In this document: positions 53,430 through 63,905 of the stretch, in pieces | Layout: each line of letters begins with the position of its first letter | Numbering within the stretch: the first letter of the stretch is position 1 | Assembly (NCBI GenBank): GCA_027257055.1 | Contig: JAPVLO010000180.1 | Location: 496,001-560,000 of the forward strand | Reading direction: 5' to 3' | Length of the DNA: 64,000 nucleotides | Source of the DNA: Cephalopachus bancanus | Taxonomy: Eukaryota; Chordata; Mammalia; Primates; Tarsiidae | Notes under the pieces: generated by a model | Told to the model about the DNA's origin: nothing | What the model saw: the letters and a program-made list of their open reading frames with translations, nothing else | Database searches by the model: none | Position numbers and translations under genes: made by a program

Positions 53430-54251
53430 CATGGGCGTGGCCTGTGGCCTGACCACACAGGAAAGAACGGCAGCGCCCTCGGCCCTGCAACCTCCCTGGC
53501 CTCCCTGACCTCCCTGGCAGCACAGTGGACGAGACCACCACTCGGGGTCAAGCTGCTGGCGCTTGCGGGAGACCCTGTGATGGGTCTGGGGTGGGGAGAG
53601 ACGGCTCCCAGCAACATGCTCGGGTAAGCACAGGGCAGCCTGGTCTGCCTCACAGGAAGGAGGGGGACTCACCCTGACGGGGCTTTGTCTGTTGAATGAC
53701 CTGTCCGGGTGGGGGCTGCCCGGCCCCTGTCAGCCCCACCCCCACCCCACTGAGTAACTGTGGAAAGCGTTTACCCATGGGCCTGAAGGGAGGCAGTGCA
53801 GTTTGCTGCCCTCCCTTGCTCTGCACTCAGTGCAACACGGCGCTGAGGACCAACCGATCTGGGGTCTGAGAGGCCTGGGCTTAAACCCCAACACCACCTC
53901 AGTGCTGGTCTTTGGCACTGCAGCTCCAAGTCTCAGTTGCCCATGTGAAATAAGGAAGAGAAAGCTCCTCTCGCACCAGCACTATGAGGATGGAAGGGGC
54001 CTGGCTCCATGCTGCACGCTCCATGACTTCCAGAACTTTCTAGGCCTGCCTCGTGACAGCCAGAGCATGTCCTGGATTCCACTGGCGGGCTCTTCCTGTC
54101 CCTGCAGCTGGCACCCTTCCCCCAGGCCATCCCCACCCATAGCAGAGGTGGCCCAGCTGGTTAGACCTTCCTCAGGAATGTGGTCATGCTGGTGTCTCTG
54201 GGAGCCTGCTGGGCCAGTTTGGAAATCTTGGTGACCAAAAATCTCACTGTC
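53430..54251. other. Unique GC-rich stretch with one MIR
   Basis: Contains CTCCCTGGCCTCCCTGACCT micro-tandem units at 53488-53520 and a MIR at 53840-54000. No gene recognised. Confidence 0.45.
53840..54000 (+). mobile_element. MIR SINE, sense
   Basis: 'gatctggggtctgagaggcc' 'tgggcttaaaccccaacacc' ... 'aagtctcagttgcccatgtg' 'aaataaggaagagaaagc' follows the MIR order (tttggagccagac...tgggttcaaatcccggctc...cctcagtttcctcatctgtaaaatggg). Confidence 0.68.
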
Positions 54252-54526
54252 CTTTTTTTTCTTTCTTTCTTTCTTTTTTGAGTTGGAGTCTCACTCCTTT
54301 GCCCAGGCTGGAGTCCAGTGGCGTGCATACTCACGGCCACCCTAGCGTCGACCTCCTGGGCTCCAGCAATCCTTCTGTCTCAGCCTTCCAAGTAGCTGGA
54401 ACTACGGACATGCCCGGCTATTTTTTATTTTATTATAGAGACGAGGTCTCACCAAGTTGCCCGGGCTGGTCTCAAACCCTCAGGCTCAGGCAATCTACTC
54501 GCCTCAGCCTCCCAAAGTGCTGAGAC
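54252..54526 (-). mobile_element. Alu, antisense, lineage-specific type
   Basis: T/C-rich tail (TTTCTTTCTTTCTTTC), GAGTTGGAGTCTCACTCC, GGCCACCCTAGCGTCGACC, CTTCCAAGTAGCTGGAACTA and CTCAGGCAATCTACTCGCC. Ends at AGTGCTGAGA; the element head is missing. Confidence 0.93.
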
Positions 54527-54954
54527 ATGGGTATTCTCCAAAGAAAGCGGGTGGCCCCCACCTCCTGATGTGAACACCCAGATTTATTCAGAGGACAGAC
54601 TCACCACAGGAATCTCCTGAAAGGTAATTCCTCTTGTGCTTCTGAGGGGAGGAAATGGCACAGGCTTTGGTCTTTGTGTACCCATGGGTACAGCCAAATT
54701 CACCCGCTGAGGGGCCTTGTACCCCCCCACCTCTCTGAACTTCAGTCTCCTCCTCGGCCAAGGAGAAATACTGCCCATATACCCCACGGTACACTGTAAG
54801 AGTCAGATGGGGGGACTTTGTGATACAATAAATGGACTAGTCATCGCTTTGTCATTACGTTTATAGAAATATCTAAGTGTGTCTGTTGTATAAAGCGAAG
54901 GTCCCAGGCAGGAGGCAGCCCCGGCTGGCTTCGGAGGCACCAGTCCCACTTATT
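54527..54954. other. Unique stretch with possible MIR
   Basis: 54725-54810 ('ctctctgaacttcagtctcc' 'tcctcggccaaggagaaat') resembles a MIR 3' part. Nothing else recognised. Confidence 0.45.
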
Positions 54955-55273
54955 AAGAAATTCGGAGCTGGGCTCGGTGGCTCAGCCTGTAATCCCACGC
55001 CTTTGGGAGGCTGAGGTAAGTGGATTGCCTGAGCCCACAGGTTCGAGACCCACCTGGGCAACTTGGTGAGCCCTCATCTCTACAATAAATAAAAAAAATC
55101 AGCCGAGCGTGGGAGCGCGCACCTGTAGTTCCAGCTACTCGGAAGGCTGAGGCGGAAGGATCGCTGGAGCCCAGCAGGTCGAGGCTGTGGTGGCCAGGAG
55201 CGGCCACTGCACTCCAGTCTGGGCGACAGAGTGAGACTCCAACTCAAAAAAAAAGTAAAGAAAAGAAATTCGG
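54955..55273 (+). mobile_element. Alu, sense, youngest lineage type, perfect 11-bp TSD
   Basis: Element 54966-55262 between identical AAGAAATTCGG repeats (54955-54965, 55263-55273). Head GCTCGGTGGCTCAGCCTG, B box GGTTCGAGACC (perfect), CTACAATAAATAAAAAAA, GGCCAGGAGCGGCCACTGC (deletion form) and GACTCCAACTC. Confidence 0.97.
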
Positions 55274-56292
55274 GGGATTCCATGAGACCGAGCTCTTAGG
55301 ACAGAGGACAAGAGTTACATCAAGGGGGAAGACTGGAGGTTGGGTGACATCTGTGGCAAAGAAGAGTCACTTGGAAATGCCTCCACTGCATCTGTCCGCC
55401 CCTCTCTGTTCAGACCTGTCTGGGTTTCATCAGCACCCATTGGGAGTTGCGAGAACACCTGTGTTTAGTCTCACAGCTGTGCAGGGCTGGCTCCCCCACC
55501 CCGTCTCACCTCTGCTTGCTGAGACCTGCACAGGATACTCCTCAGGTCCTGCCAGTCCTGCCAGCTCCGCCCTGCCCCTGGGAGCCTGCTTCCTGGGGGA
55601 ATCTCCCGTCCCTCGAGCTCTGCCTGGTGTGACCCCGGAGGCGCGGGCCTAACAGGAGGCACCACACGGGGATGGCCATGCAGGGGACAGCACCTTGGGC
55701 TGAGCCAGATGACTGAACCAGGGGAGCAGTCTTCACAGCGCTGGTCAGCTGGCTGGTGTTCCCACCACCTCTCCCCAGCCTCTGGTCGACCCTGACCTCC
55801 CATTGCAGCCTTCTGTGTCCGCGTGTTCTCTGTAAGCTGATGGGAATCACCATTGGTCTTGGGGTTCCCTGGGAAACACTCCAGCTGCAGGGAGACTTGC
55901 AGGAGCTCTCTGGGGGTGCACTCAGGACACATGCCTGGGGGAGTGGGGTGGGGTGGTAAGGGCGAGGAGGAGTGAGCAACGCTGCAATCGAGGCCTTTGG
56001 ATGCCACCAGGAGCCCACAGCCAGCACAGCCCTGCCGAGTTGCCTGTCCCAGGCCTCACCGACTGGTCACAGGACAAGTCTGGACCCTGGGAAGGCTGTG
56101 GCCCTAAGCCCGTAGGCTGATGGAGGCCGGTCCTGGAGAAGGACTTGGCTGAAAGCATCAACTGTCAACACTTTCCATGGTGAGGCAACGGGCATCAGGT
56201 CTGAGGGGTGTCCGACAGCCCCCAAGGCATCCACACACCAACTCAGGTGGCATCTTGACGTGCCTGAAGGTTCAAATTTTAACTTTAAAAAT
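55274..56292. other. Unique GC-rich stretch, no gene
   Basis: About 1 kb with no recognised repeat. Frames up to 178 codons overlap without domains. Confidence 0.45.
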
Positions 56293-56613
56293 AAAAAGGT
56301 AATTGTAGTGGTGGGCATGGTGGCTCACACCTGTAATCCCAGCACTTTGGGAGGCCGAGGCAAGAGGATTGCCTGAACCCAAGGGTTCAAGACCAGCCTG
56401 GGCTACTTGGTAAGACCTCGCCTCTACAGTTAATCAAAAAATTAGCCAGATGTGGTGGCACATGCCTGTAGTTCCACCTACTTGGAAGGCTGAGGTGGAA
56501 GGATTGCCTGAGGCCAGCAGATCACAGTAGCTGTGATCGTGCCACTGCACTCCAGCCTGGGTGACAGAGTGAGACTCCGACTCAAAATAAATAGATAAAG
56601 AAAAAGGCTATTG
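56293..56613 (+). mobile_element. Alu, sense, older lineage-related type, 13-bp TSD
   Basis: Element 56306-56600 between AAAAAGGTAATTG (56293-56305) and AAAAAGGCTATTG (56601-56613). GGTGGCTCACACCTGTAATC head without the deletion, AAGGGTTCAAGACCAGCC and CTTGGAAGGCTGAGGTGGA. The right arm has a deletion near 'cagatcacagtagctg'. Confidence 0.95.
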
Positions 56614-56991
56614 CAAATAAATAATTGTATATTTGCTTAAAACTGCTCTGCCCCAAAACACTTATCTGAAAGACTGAGCCCAGGCTCCCTGAAGAAATAA
56701 TGTTAGCAGAAAACCAAGCTGTTAAGATGCCAACCTTAGTGTAAAAAGTGTTCCAGTTCGAACCAAAAATTAATGAAAATGGGTTGGAATATCATGAAGG
56801 TACCAAGTCTCCCTAAGGAGAGCCTCAAACTCAGGGAAAATCTACTAAACTCCCAGCAGGTTTTGCTCTGTAGAACCTGGAAAGTTGATCTTAAAATTCA
56901 CATGAAAATGCAAAGCACCTAGCTAAAACAACTGTTGAAAAAAATTTAAGTTGGAGGACTGTCAGCATCAGATTTCAAGACTTATTATAAA

Positions 56992-57196
56992 GCCTGGGCA
57001 ACGAGACCTCATCTCTACAATAAATCAAAAAAATCAGTCGGGCGTGGTAGCGCATGCCTGTAATTCCGGCTACTTGGAAGGCTGAGGCGGAAGGATCGCC
57101 GGAGCCCAGCGGGTCGAGGCTGCGGTGGCCGGGAGCGGCCACTGCACTCCAGTCTGGGCGACAGAGTGAGACTCCCACTCAAAAAAAAAAAAAAAA
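56992..57196 (+). mobile_element. 5'-truncated Alu, youngest lineage type, in L1
   Basis: Starts inside the left arm at CTGGGCAACGAGACCTC. CTACAATAAATCAAAAAAAT, CTTGGAAGGCTGAGGCGGA, GTGGCCGGGAGCGGCCACTG (deletion form) and GACTCCCACTC with a clean A-tail. The L1 flanks continue at 'aagc' / 'agctacactaacc'. Confidence 0.95.
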
Positions 57197-57602
57197 GCTA
57201 CACTAACCAAAACAGTGTGATATTGGCATCAAAATAGACATGTAGAATGACAAAATAGAGTTCAGAAACAAACCAACACATGTTGGACAATTGACTTTTT
57301 GCAAGATTGTCTAGGCTTTTCTGTGGCATGGAGGAGGGGTAGTCTTTTCCACAAAAGACGCTGGCACAATTAAAATCCATTTGGAAAACCTATAACGAAT
57401 GATTAATACTTTGCCCCATGCACAAAAGAGCTTCTTACAAGAATCATTGACCTGAAGGTAAAACCTAAATCTATGAAACTTCCAGAAGAAGACATAAGGG
57501 AAAATCTTTATGGACTTGGGTTAGGTAAAGATTTCTTATAGATGATACCAGAAGCAGTATCAATAAAAGAACAAATCGACAAATTGTACTTCATCAAGAT
57601 GT

Positions 57603-57739
57603 AAAACTTCTGCCCTGCAGCCCAGCACTTTAGGAGGCTAAGGGGGGAGGATCACTTGGTTCAAGACCAGCCTGGGCAACATAGTGAGACCCCGTCTCTA
57701 CGAAAAATAATAAAAATTAAAATTTAAAATTCTGCTCTT
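57603..57739 (+). mobile_element. Truncated left-monomer (FLAM-like) insert with TSD
   Basis: Insert 57617-57725: GCAGCCCAGCACTTTAGGAGG to GACCCCGTCTCTACGAAAAA with an A-rich end, that is a left arm only. Flanked by AAAACTTCTGCCCT (57603-57616) and AAAATTCTGCTCTT (57726-57739), 11 of 14 identical. Independent retroposition of a monomer, inside L1. Confidence 0.85.
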
Positions 57740-58144
57740 CAAAAAACACTGTTATGAGAATGAAAAGACAAACAGCAGACTGGGAGAAAACACTTGCAAA
57801 CCATACATCTGATAAAGAATTTGCATCCAGATTACATGAGAACTCCCAACACTCAGTAGGAAAACAAGTGCCCTGCCCCCTAAAATGGGCCAAGATTTAA
57901 GCAAATGCTGCACCAAAGAAAGTACATGAATGATAGCTGGTGAAGGCACACTCAGCAACATCGTTATTAGTCTGATGCAAATCGAAACACAAGGAGGTAC
58001 CATGGCATGTCTGTCAGAATGACCTGAGTGGAAAAGACTGACCCCCCAAGTGTGGGCAAGGACGTGGGGCAGCTGGGATTCTCATAGCCACTGGTGGCCA
58101 CACAAAGTGGTAGGAACACTTTGGAAGACAGTTTGGTGGGTTCT

Positions 58145-58434
58145 ATTTTTTTTTTTTTTTTGAGTTGGAGTCTCACTCTGTCGCCCAGACTGCAGTGCAG
58201 TGGCCGCTCCCGGCCACCGCAGCCTCGACCTGCTGGGCTCTGGCGATCCTTCCGCCTCAGCCTCCCAAGTAGCCGGAATTACAGGCGTGTGCTACCACGC
58301 CCGGCTGATTTTTTGATTGATTGTAGCGATGAGGTCTCGCTGCCCAGGTGGGTCTCGAACCTGCGGGCTCAGGCAATCCACTCACCTCAGCCTCCCAAGG
58401 CACAAGATTACAGGCTGAACCACCAAGCCCGCCT
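58145..58434 (-). mobile_element. Alu, antisense, youngest lineage type, in L1
   Basis: Long T-run, GAGTTGGAGTCTCACTCTGTC, CAGTGGCCGCTCCCGGCC (the deletion form in antisense), CAGCCTCCCAAGTAGCCGG, TTGATTGATTGTAGCGATG and CAGGCTGAACCACCAAGCCC. Full dimer with few CpG losses. Confidence 0.95.
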
Positions 58435-59005
58435 GGCTCGCTTAAAAAGCGAAACCTACACACGCCTTGAGAGCCAGCCCTTGTCCCCCTGGCATTTGCC
58501 CAGAAGAAACGAAAGCTGGTGTCCCACAAAGACCCGAGCGCAGACATTTACTGCAATCTTGCCCGTGATACCTCACAATGGAAAACTCCATGCCCACATC
58601 CGCCAGCAAGGAGGCAGAGAACCACGCTAGCGCACCCACACAGTGGAGACCACTTGGCGGTGGAAGAAATGGCCCGCTGACACAGGACAATAGGCCTGAG
58701 TCTCAGGAGAGTCCTGCTGAGTGCAAGATCTTAGGCAAGACAGAGACTCATGCGCACATAGCCCTCTTGCACAAAACTGCAGGGACGGCATGCTGACCCA
58801 CAGCGGTGGGGAGCAGACCGGGACCGCCGGGGGAGAGGGCTGGGAAGGGCTCCAAAGGGCGTCAGGACAGTCTCGGGGGGGATGTGCCCCCATCTTGACC
58901 GTGGTGGCGATTTCGGTTTCATGAGGACTTCGTGTATCTAAAGGTCAGATGATATGATCGGTATGAGTGACGTTTATTGTGCATTATGCTTCAATAAAAC
59001 CACTA

Positions 59006-59083
59006 GAAGAAGGAGGAGGAGATAAGAGGAGGGGAGGAAAGGAGATGAAGGAGGAGTTGGAGGCAGAAGAGGAGGGGGGATGA
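59006..59083 (+). repeat. Polypurine tract grown from the L1 tail
   Basis: (GAAGGAGGAGG)-like purine-only run of almost 80 bases beginning at the end of the L1 3' UTR, AATAAAACCACTA. Only two pyrimidine-containing breaks (GATAAG, GAGTTGG). Confidence 0.85.
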
Positions 59084-60325
59084 AGAAGCCTTCCTTGAGA
59101 GAGGCAGCAGCCGGGAAACGGACCCAGGACCGTGAAGCCACATTTCTGAGAGTCTCTTTCTGACCAGCCACGAAGAATCATTTATAGAGTCTGGAGTCAC
59201 CTAGTCAGAAGGAAGGAAGATGCATCTGTCTAACGAAGGACACAGGACAAACAGTGGGGCTGACGTCCATGACAGGAAAGGGAAATGGGTTGTAGAGGCC
59301 GTGGTGGGCACGCTCCCTTCCGAGACGCGGCTGCTCTGACTTTGTCACGATCCCACGAGAGGGTCTTGGGGAGCAGCAGGGCAGAGGTAAAGACAACGCC
59401 ACTCTAGCTTCTGCCCAGCACTGAGACAGCCCCAGCCTCCACTCCTGGGCTTGGCACTTTCAAGGTCACATGTGGCCCTGCCCACTGCCTTCTGGCCGTC
59501 ACCAGCTCTTGTGAGTCCAAGACCGACCAGTAGCTCTCCCGTGAGAGGACTGAATGAGGCCACATGTAGACTTGTGGGGACTGAGATAATCCCGTCAGCC
59601 TGGGGAGTGCTCTCGCCACCCAGGCTGGCCGCTGGACCCCAGTGCCTGCACCCTGGGCCGGTCCAGGTTTCCAGACTTTCCTGCAGCCCCTTCCACGACA
59701 GCACATACATGGCTAGTGCGATGGGGGGAAGCGGGTAACCCAGAGGCTCGGGAAAGCAAGGGACTTGGACTCTGGCTTGCATCAGCTTTCTCTTATTTCC
59801 TTATTTACATGTTAATCTTTTCTTAGGAGAGGTCCTCATCTTACAGATAACCCTCTCCACCTCTCCATGGAAACTGCTGCTGCCATGGAGACCATTAGGC
59901 AGCCAAGAGGAGGGACGAGCAAATCCGGGTGCTTACTTAGCATCTACACATCCAGGAGCGAAGGAGTAAAGTCTACTCTGACACTCAGCTATGTTTTGGG
60001 GACCCTGGTGAGACAGAGGTTTCCAAGCAGTACGGGCCCAACATTTCTGCCCTCACAGGCAGCTTCCTCTCCACTCACCCTGCTGCCTCCTGCAAATCAA
60101 AGCATCTTCTTTAGTCAAACAGTGGCAGATCAGCAAGGGTCGACCAGCCGCTGACACACGAGCGAGCGTAAGCCTCCGACAAACCCCTGTGGACACAGCT
60201 GCACTGGATGAAGGAGCTTGGGCTGAGGGAGCGGAAGGCAAACAGATTTGGGGAATGAGCGCTCGAGGGACAGGGTAGGGGGAGCACTCAGAGCAGCATG
60301 AGAACACGAGGGGGACCCAAAACAC
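59084..60325. other. Unique stretch, no gene
   Basis: About 1.2 kb with no recognised repeat or gene. The 145-codon minus frame (59345-59782) has no domain. Confidence 0.45.
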
Positions 60326-60918
60326 AGGAATTTATTCACAGAAAATTGTGTGTGTTCTTTTTTTTTTTTCCTGAGTCAGAGTCTCACTCTGTTGCCCAGG
60401 CTGGAGTGCAGTGGCACGCTCGTGGCCACCGCAGCCTTGATCTGCAGGGCCCAGGCAATCCTTTTGCCTCAGCTTCCAAGTAGCTGGAACTATAGACATG
60501 TGCCACGTCTAATTTTTTTGATTTATTGTAGAAACGCGGTCTCGCCAAATTGCCCAGGCTGATCTCGAACCCCTGGGCTCAGGCAGTCCTCTCGCCTCCG
60601 TCTCCCTAAGTGCTTGAATTACAAGTGTGAGCCACCATGCCCAGCTATGTGTATTCTTACATGTTTAAACTTCCATCACTTTCAGAGTACTCTCCATTTG
60701 GGGCAATGCACCTATCGAGAGGCTTTATAGTTTTTTGAACTTGTCGACTTTTATGCCTTTCAGTACTTTTGCTGTTTTTTAGTTTTACTTCTTCCACATT
60801 GGCAAAACGTTTCCCTTTGAGGACTCTTTTCATCAGGGAAACAAAAAAAAGTCTCTCGGGGTAAGATCGGGCGAATAGGGAGGGTGGGGCTTGGGGGGGT
60901 CATGCTGTTTTGGGTCAA
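60326..60918 (-). mobile_element. Mariner transposase remnant, antisense, split by an Alu
   Basis: Minus-strand reading gives LKGKRFANVEEVK, then DRCIAPNGEYSES near the 3' end, and toward the 5' side PPSPTLPIRP...FFCFP, which corresponds to the mariner PYSPDL..CDFFLFP region near the third catalytic Asp of the DD34D triad. Several frameshifts and stops. The Alu at 60360 separates the 3' terminal part. Same family as 39353-39590. Confidence 0.75.
60349..60658 (-). mobile_element. Alu, antisense, lineage-specific type, 11-bp TSD
   Basis: Element 60360-60647 between TGTGTGTTCTT (60349-60359) and TGTGTATTCTT (60648-60658). GGCCACCGCAGCCTTGATC, CTTCCAAGTAGCTGGAACT, TTGATTTATTGTAGAAACG and GAGCCACCATGCCCAGC. 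Inserted in the mariner remnant, so it is younger than the transposon. Confidence 0.95.
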
Positions 60919-60921
60919 AAA

Positions 60922-61056
60922 CTGCTGGGTGTGGAGGCTCACGTCTCTAATCCCAGATCTTTGGGAGGCTGAGGCGGGTGGATTCTTGAGCACAGGAGCT
61001 TGAGACCAGCCTGGACAACATAGCAAGATCTCATCTCTATTTTTTAAAAAATTGCC
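60922..61056 (+). mobile_element. Alu left monomer (FLAM-like), sense
   Basis: GCTGGGTGTGGAGGCTCACG, CCCAGATCTTTGGGAGG, GCTTGAGACCAGCCTGGAC and AACATAGCAAGATCTCATC, then an A-rich tail at about 61043-61052. No right arm. Confidence 0.85.
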
Positions 61057-61411
61057 AAACATTCAGTGCAGTATGAGCAGGTGCACTCATAAATCACCTA
61101 TCATGAAACACACATTAAAAGAATCTCCAAATAAAATTCACTGAAGCCAAACAGAGCCTCTCACCATAATACTAGCAAGTACACTGATACCGATGGACTC
61201 GTAGAACACTTATCTGGCAGGAGAAGCTTGAACTACAAGGGGCCCACTCTCCAAAAAATAATTCCATTTTTGAGGGCCCCCCTCATATAATAGGGACAGG
61301 GGAAGAAGGCACCAGGGGGCCAGAAGAGATAGAAGAGGAAGGCAGATCTGATGGTCAGAAGCAGAGGAAATGGAGAACAGGGCGGTTGTCCACCGCTGTG
61401 TAGACATTTCC
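61057..61411. other. Unique stretch, no gene
   Basis: About 350 bases. No feature recognised. Confidence 0.45.
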
Positions 61412-61681
61412 GTGGCTATTTTTAATTTATTTTTATTTTTTATTTTTTTTGAGTTGAAGTCTCACTCTTTGTCACTCAGGCTGGAGTGCAGTGGCACGCT
61501 GCTCACGGCCACCACAGCCTCGACCTGCCAGGCTCAGGCAATCCTTCCGCCTCAGCCTTCCAAGTAGCTGGAACTCCAGACGCATGCCACCACGCCCGGC
61601 TAGTTTTTTGTAATTTATCGTAGAGACAAGGTCTCACCAAGTTGCCCAGGCTGGTATGAAATCCCCTGTAGCTATTTTTTA
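61412..61681 (-). mobile_element. 5'-truncated Alu, antisense, TSD
   Basis: Element 61426-61667 between GTGGCTATTTTTAA (61412-61425) and GTAGCTATTTTTTA (61668-61681). GAGTTGAAGTCTCACTCTTTG, CACAGCCTCGACCTGCCAGG and CTTCCAAGTAGCTGGAACTC. Stops at AGGCTGGTATGAAATCC, so the element head was lost at insertion. Confidence 0.9.
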
Positions 61682-62279
61682 AATGATCTTTAAGCCCCAC
61701 TGCAACAAGAGAAGCGCTCCCAACACATACAGAGCCAAGAAAGCAGGAGGCGGAAGAAATGCCAGAGCCTGGCAAGCACAAGCCTTGCCTGGTTAGATAT
61801 TCCAGCCAGAGTTGTCTCAGAAGTCATCCTTTCTTTCTTCTCATCCCAACTCCTAAGCCCCAGACCGGAGTCCAGCGCCACTATGTGTCTACTGGGTGAC
61901 GCGCAGAACAGACGCCCGCGGTCCCGCAGACAGGAGTGTAACTCGGTCCCGTCATCATTCCTGGGAAGGCTTCAGCATCACACGTGTCCTTAGTTTGTAA
62001 GTCAGAGACTCCTAGGTCTAATTCTTGTCGTATTTTCACAGGAGTCCAAACTTTTAGACAAAGCAGCGCTGGCTAGATGATGTGGCTTCTCCTTGTCCAC
62101 CTGCTCTGCGGGGGATTCAGTTGCTGTCCTCCCAGGGCACTTCCCGCACCCCACCCCCCAGCCTCTCGCGACCCACCCGTGTCCAACAGACATTCAGGGA
62201 CCCTGGGGCATTGAGAGAAGACGCAATGGCAACAGGGTCAGGGGCCTTGTGCTGTCAGGAGCGACTCTGCGGGCACTGA
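61682..62279. other. Unique stretch, no gene
   Basis: No repeat or gene recognised. Confidence 0.45.
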
Positions 62280-62452
62280 GAGCCTTTCTGGGGCATTGAC
62301 GACGAGGCTTCCTGGCCTCCATTCCCTCATCGACACAAGGGGCATGTAACAATACTTGGCTTTGCAGAGTTGCTATGAAAATTAAGTCAACACCTAGAAG
62401 CCCCTTGAAACAGCAGCTGTCACATAGCCTGTGCTCAGTAAATATTAGTTAT
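62280..62452 (+). mobile_element. MIR SINE, sense
   Basis: 'ggcctccattccctcatcga' 'cacaaggggcatgtaacaat' 'gcagagttgctatgaaaatt' 'aagtcaacacc' ... 'cctgtgctcagtaaatatta' is a good MIR 3' two-thirds. Confidence 0.82.
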
Positions 62453-63905
62453 TATTTATTCATGTTGTAATTGATGTTGAACAGACATCCTTAACGTCCA
62501 TGTAATCAAATCTATCAGCGTTCAATCTTTTGGTCAACACTACAGGGGGTCACATTTAACTAATCTTTTCTGCTCTAAGATCTCAAAAATGTTCTTATAT
62601 TTTATTTAACTGCAGTTTTGCCTTTCACTTTTAAGCTCCTACTCCATCTGGTGCCTTTTTCTGCTATGAGTAGGGGCTCAGGACTGCTTTTCTCTGTATG
62701 TTAAGCCCAATTTCCCAACATTACTTATTAAATGAAATGTTTCCCTCACGCTTGGAGGTGCCACCTTTATCTTAAAGCAAGTTCCCATAAATATGCAGGT
62801 TGGTTTTGCCCTCTCTCTGACAGTCCATTAGCCTATTTGGTGAGACGCCAACAGCTGGTTGTCTTCCGTCCATGATTTTATAGCACTTCCTAACGTCTGT
62901 TAGGGAGGTGTCTCCACCTTGCCCTTCCTTTTCGAAGATAAAATGTATGTTTGTGGACCTTACCCTTCCAGGTGTATTTTAGAGTATCATTTTTATACCA
63001 CTGGAATTTTGAATTTGTGGACTAGCCTGTTATCTCAGTGTCTCACCCCTTAAAGGCTTATTTACTCAGGTCTACTTACAAGAAAAGTTTTTTAAACTTC
63101 TCAACAAAGATTTTTGCACAACATATGTTAGGTTAATTCTGGGTTCCTTAGAGTTTGGTTTGCTCTTGTGAATGTTAATATATTTTCTTCTGAATTTCCT
63201 AAGTAGTAACAACTTAAAGAGGTTCACTTGATATTTATTATTTGGTAACATTGATAAATCTGCTCATTATTTCTAATCATTAATCCATTTAATGTATTAA
63301 GTTTTCTATGTAGATGATCGTATAATCTACAAATAGTAAGTGTTTTATTGTCTTCCTTTCATTCATATGCCACTTATTTTTCTTTTCTTATTGCATTGGC
63401 CAGGATGCTCAGAACTGTGTCAAATAGTAGGAATGATAGCAAGGCTCTTTGTCTTCTTACTAATCCAGAGAAAACAAGTTCAAAATGTCTTCATTAAGAG
63501 CATTTCCTTAGCCAGGCGTGGTTGTGTTTGCCTGTAGTTCCAGCTACTTGGAAGGCTGAGGTGGAAGGATCACCTGAGCCCAGCAAGTCGTGGCTGCAGT
63601 AGCTGTGAGTATGCCACAGCACTTCAGCCTGGGCACAGAGTGAAACTCCAACTCAAAAAGAAAAAAGAGTATTTCCTGTAAAATTTTGGTAAAGATGCTT
63701 TATCAAGTTACAAAAGTTCTAAAAATGGTTGTTAAATGTTTCTCCTGCATATATTGAGATAGTTGTGTGGTATTTCTCTTTCAGTAAATTAATTAGATGA
63801 ATCACATGGATAGGTTTTCTAATAGTAAACCATCTTTGCATTTCTGTGATGAACCAAGACCATGATATGTCATTGCTTTTCCAGGATGTGTTGGATTCGG
63901 TAGCC
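62453..63905 (-). mobile_element. L1 ORF2 fragment, antisense
   Basis: Antisense L1 ORF2 landmarks: 'ttctatgtagatgatcgta' 'aatctacaaatagtaagtg' 'tcttcctttcattcatatg' 'ttgcattggccaggatgctc' 'catatattgagatagttgtg' 'aaaccatctttgcatttctg' and 'gatgtgttggattcggta'. These encode reverse-transcriptase-domain parts in an active L1, but reading frames are destroyed here. An Alu fragment sits at 63509. Confidence 0.82.
63497..63677 (+). mobile_element. Alu right-arm-only insertion with 12-bp TSD
   Basis: Insert 63509-63665: GCCAGGCGTGGTTGTGTTTG to GAAACTCCAACTC with an A-tail, so a right arm only. Flanks AGAGCATTTCCT (63497-63508) and AGAGTATTTCCT (63666-63677), 11 of 12 identical. CTTGGAAGGCTGAGGTGGA marks it as lineage-related. 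Confidence 0.93.

Larger units (their letters stand above)
56614..59004 (+). mobile_element. L1 3' half, sense, with three SINE insertions
   Basis: Sense L1: 'aagttggaggactgtcagc' 'atcagatttcaagacttatt' 'aaccaaaacagtgtgatatt' 'ggcacaattaaaatccattt' 'aatctttatggacttgggtt' 'gacaaattgtacttcatcaag' 'cttgcaaaccatacatctga' 'gcaaatcgaaacacaagg' 'gtgggcaaggacgtggggc' and the 3' end 'tgtgcattatgcttcaata' 'aaaccacta'. It corresponds to the C-terminal part of ORF2 and the 3' UTR, broken by stops and by insertions at 56992, 57617 and 58145. Non-functional. Confidence 0.85.
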
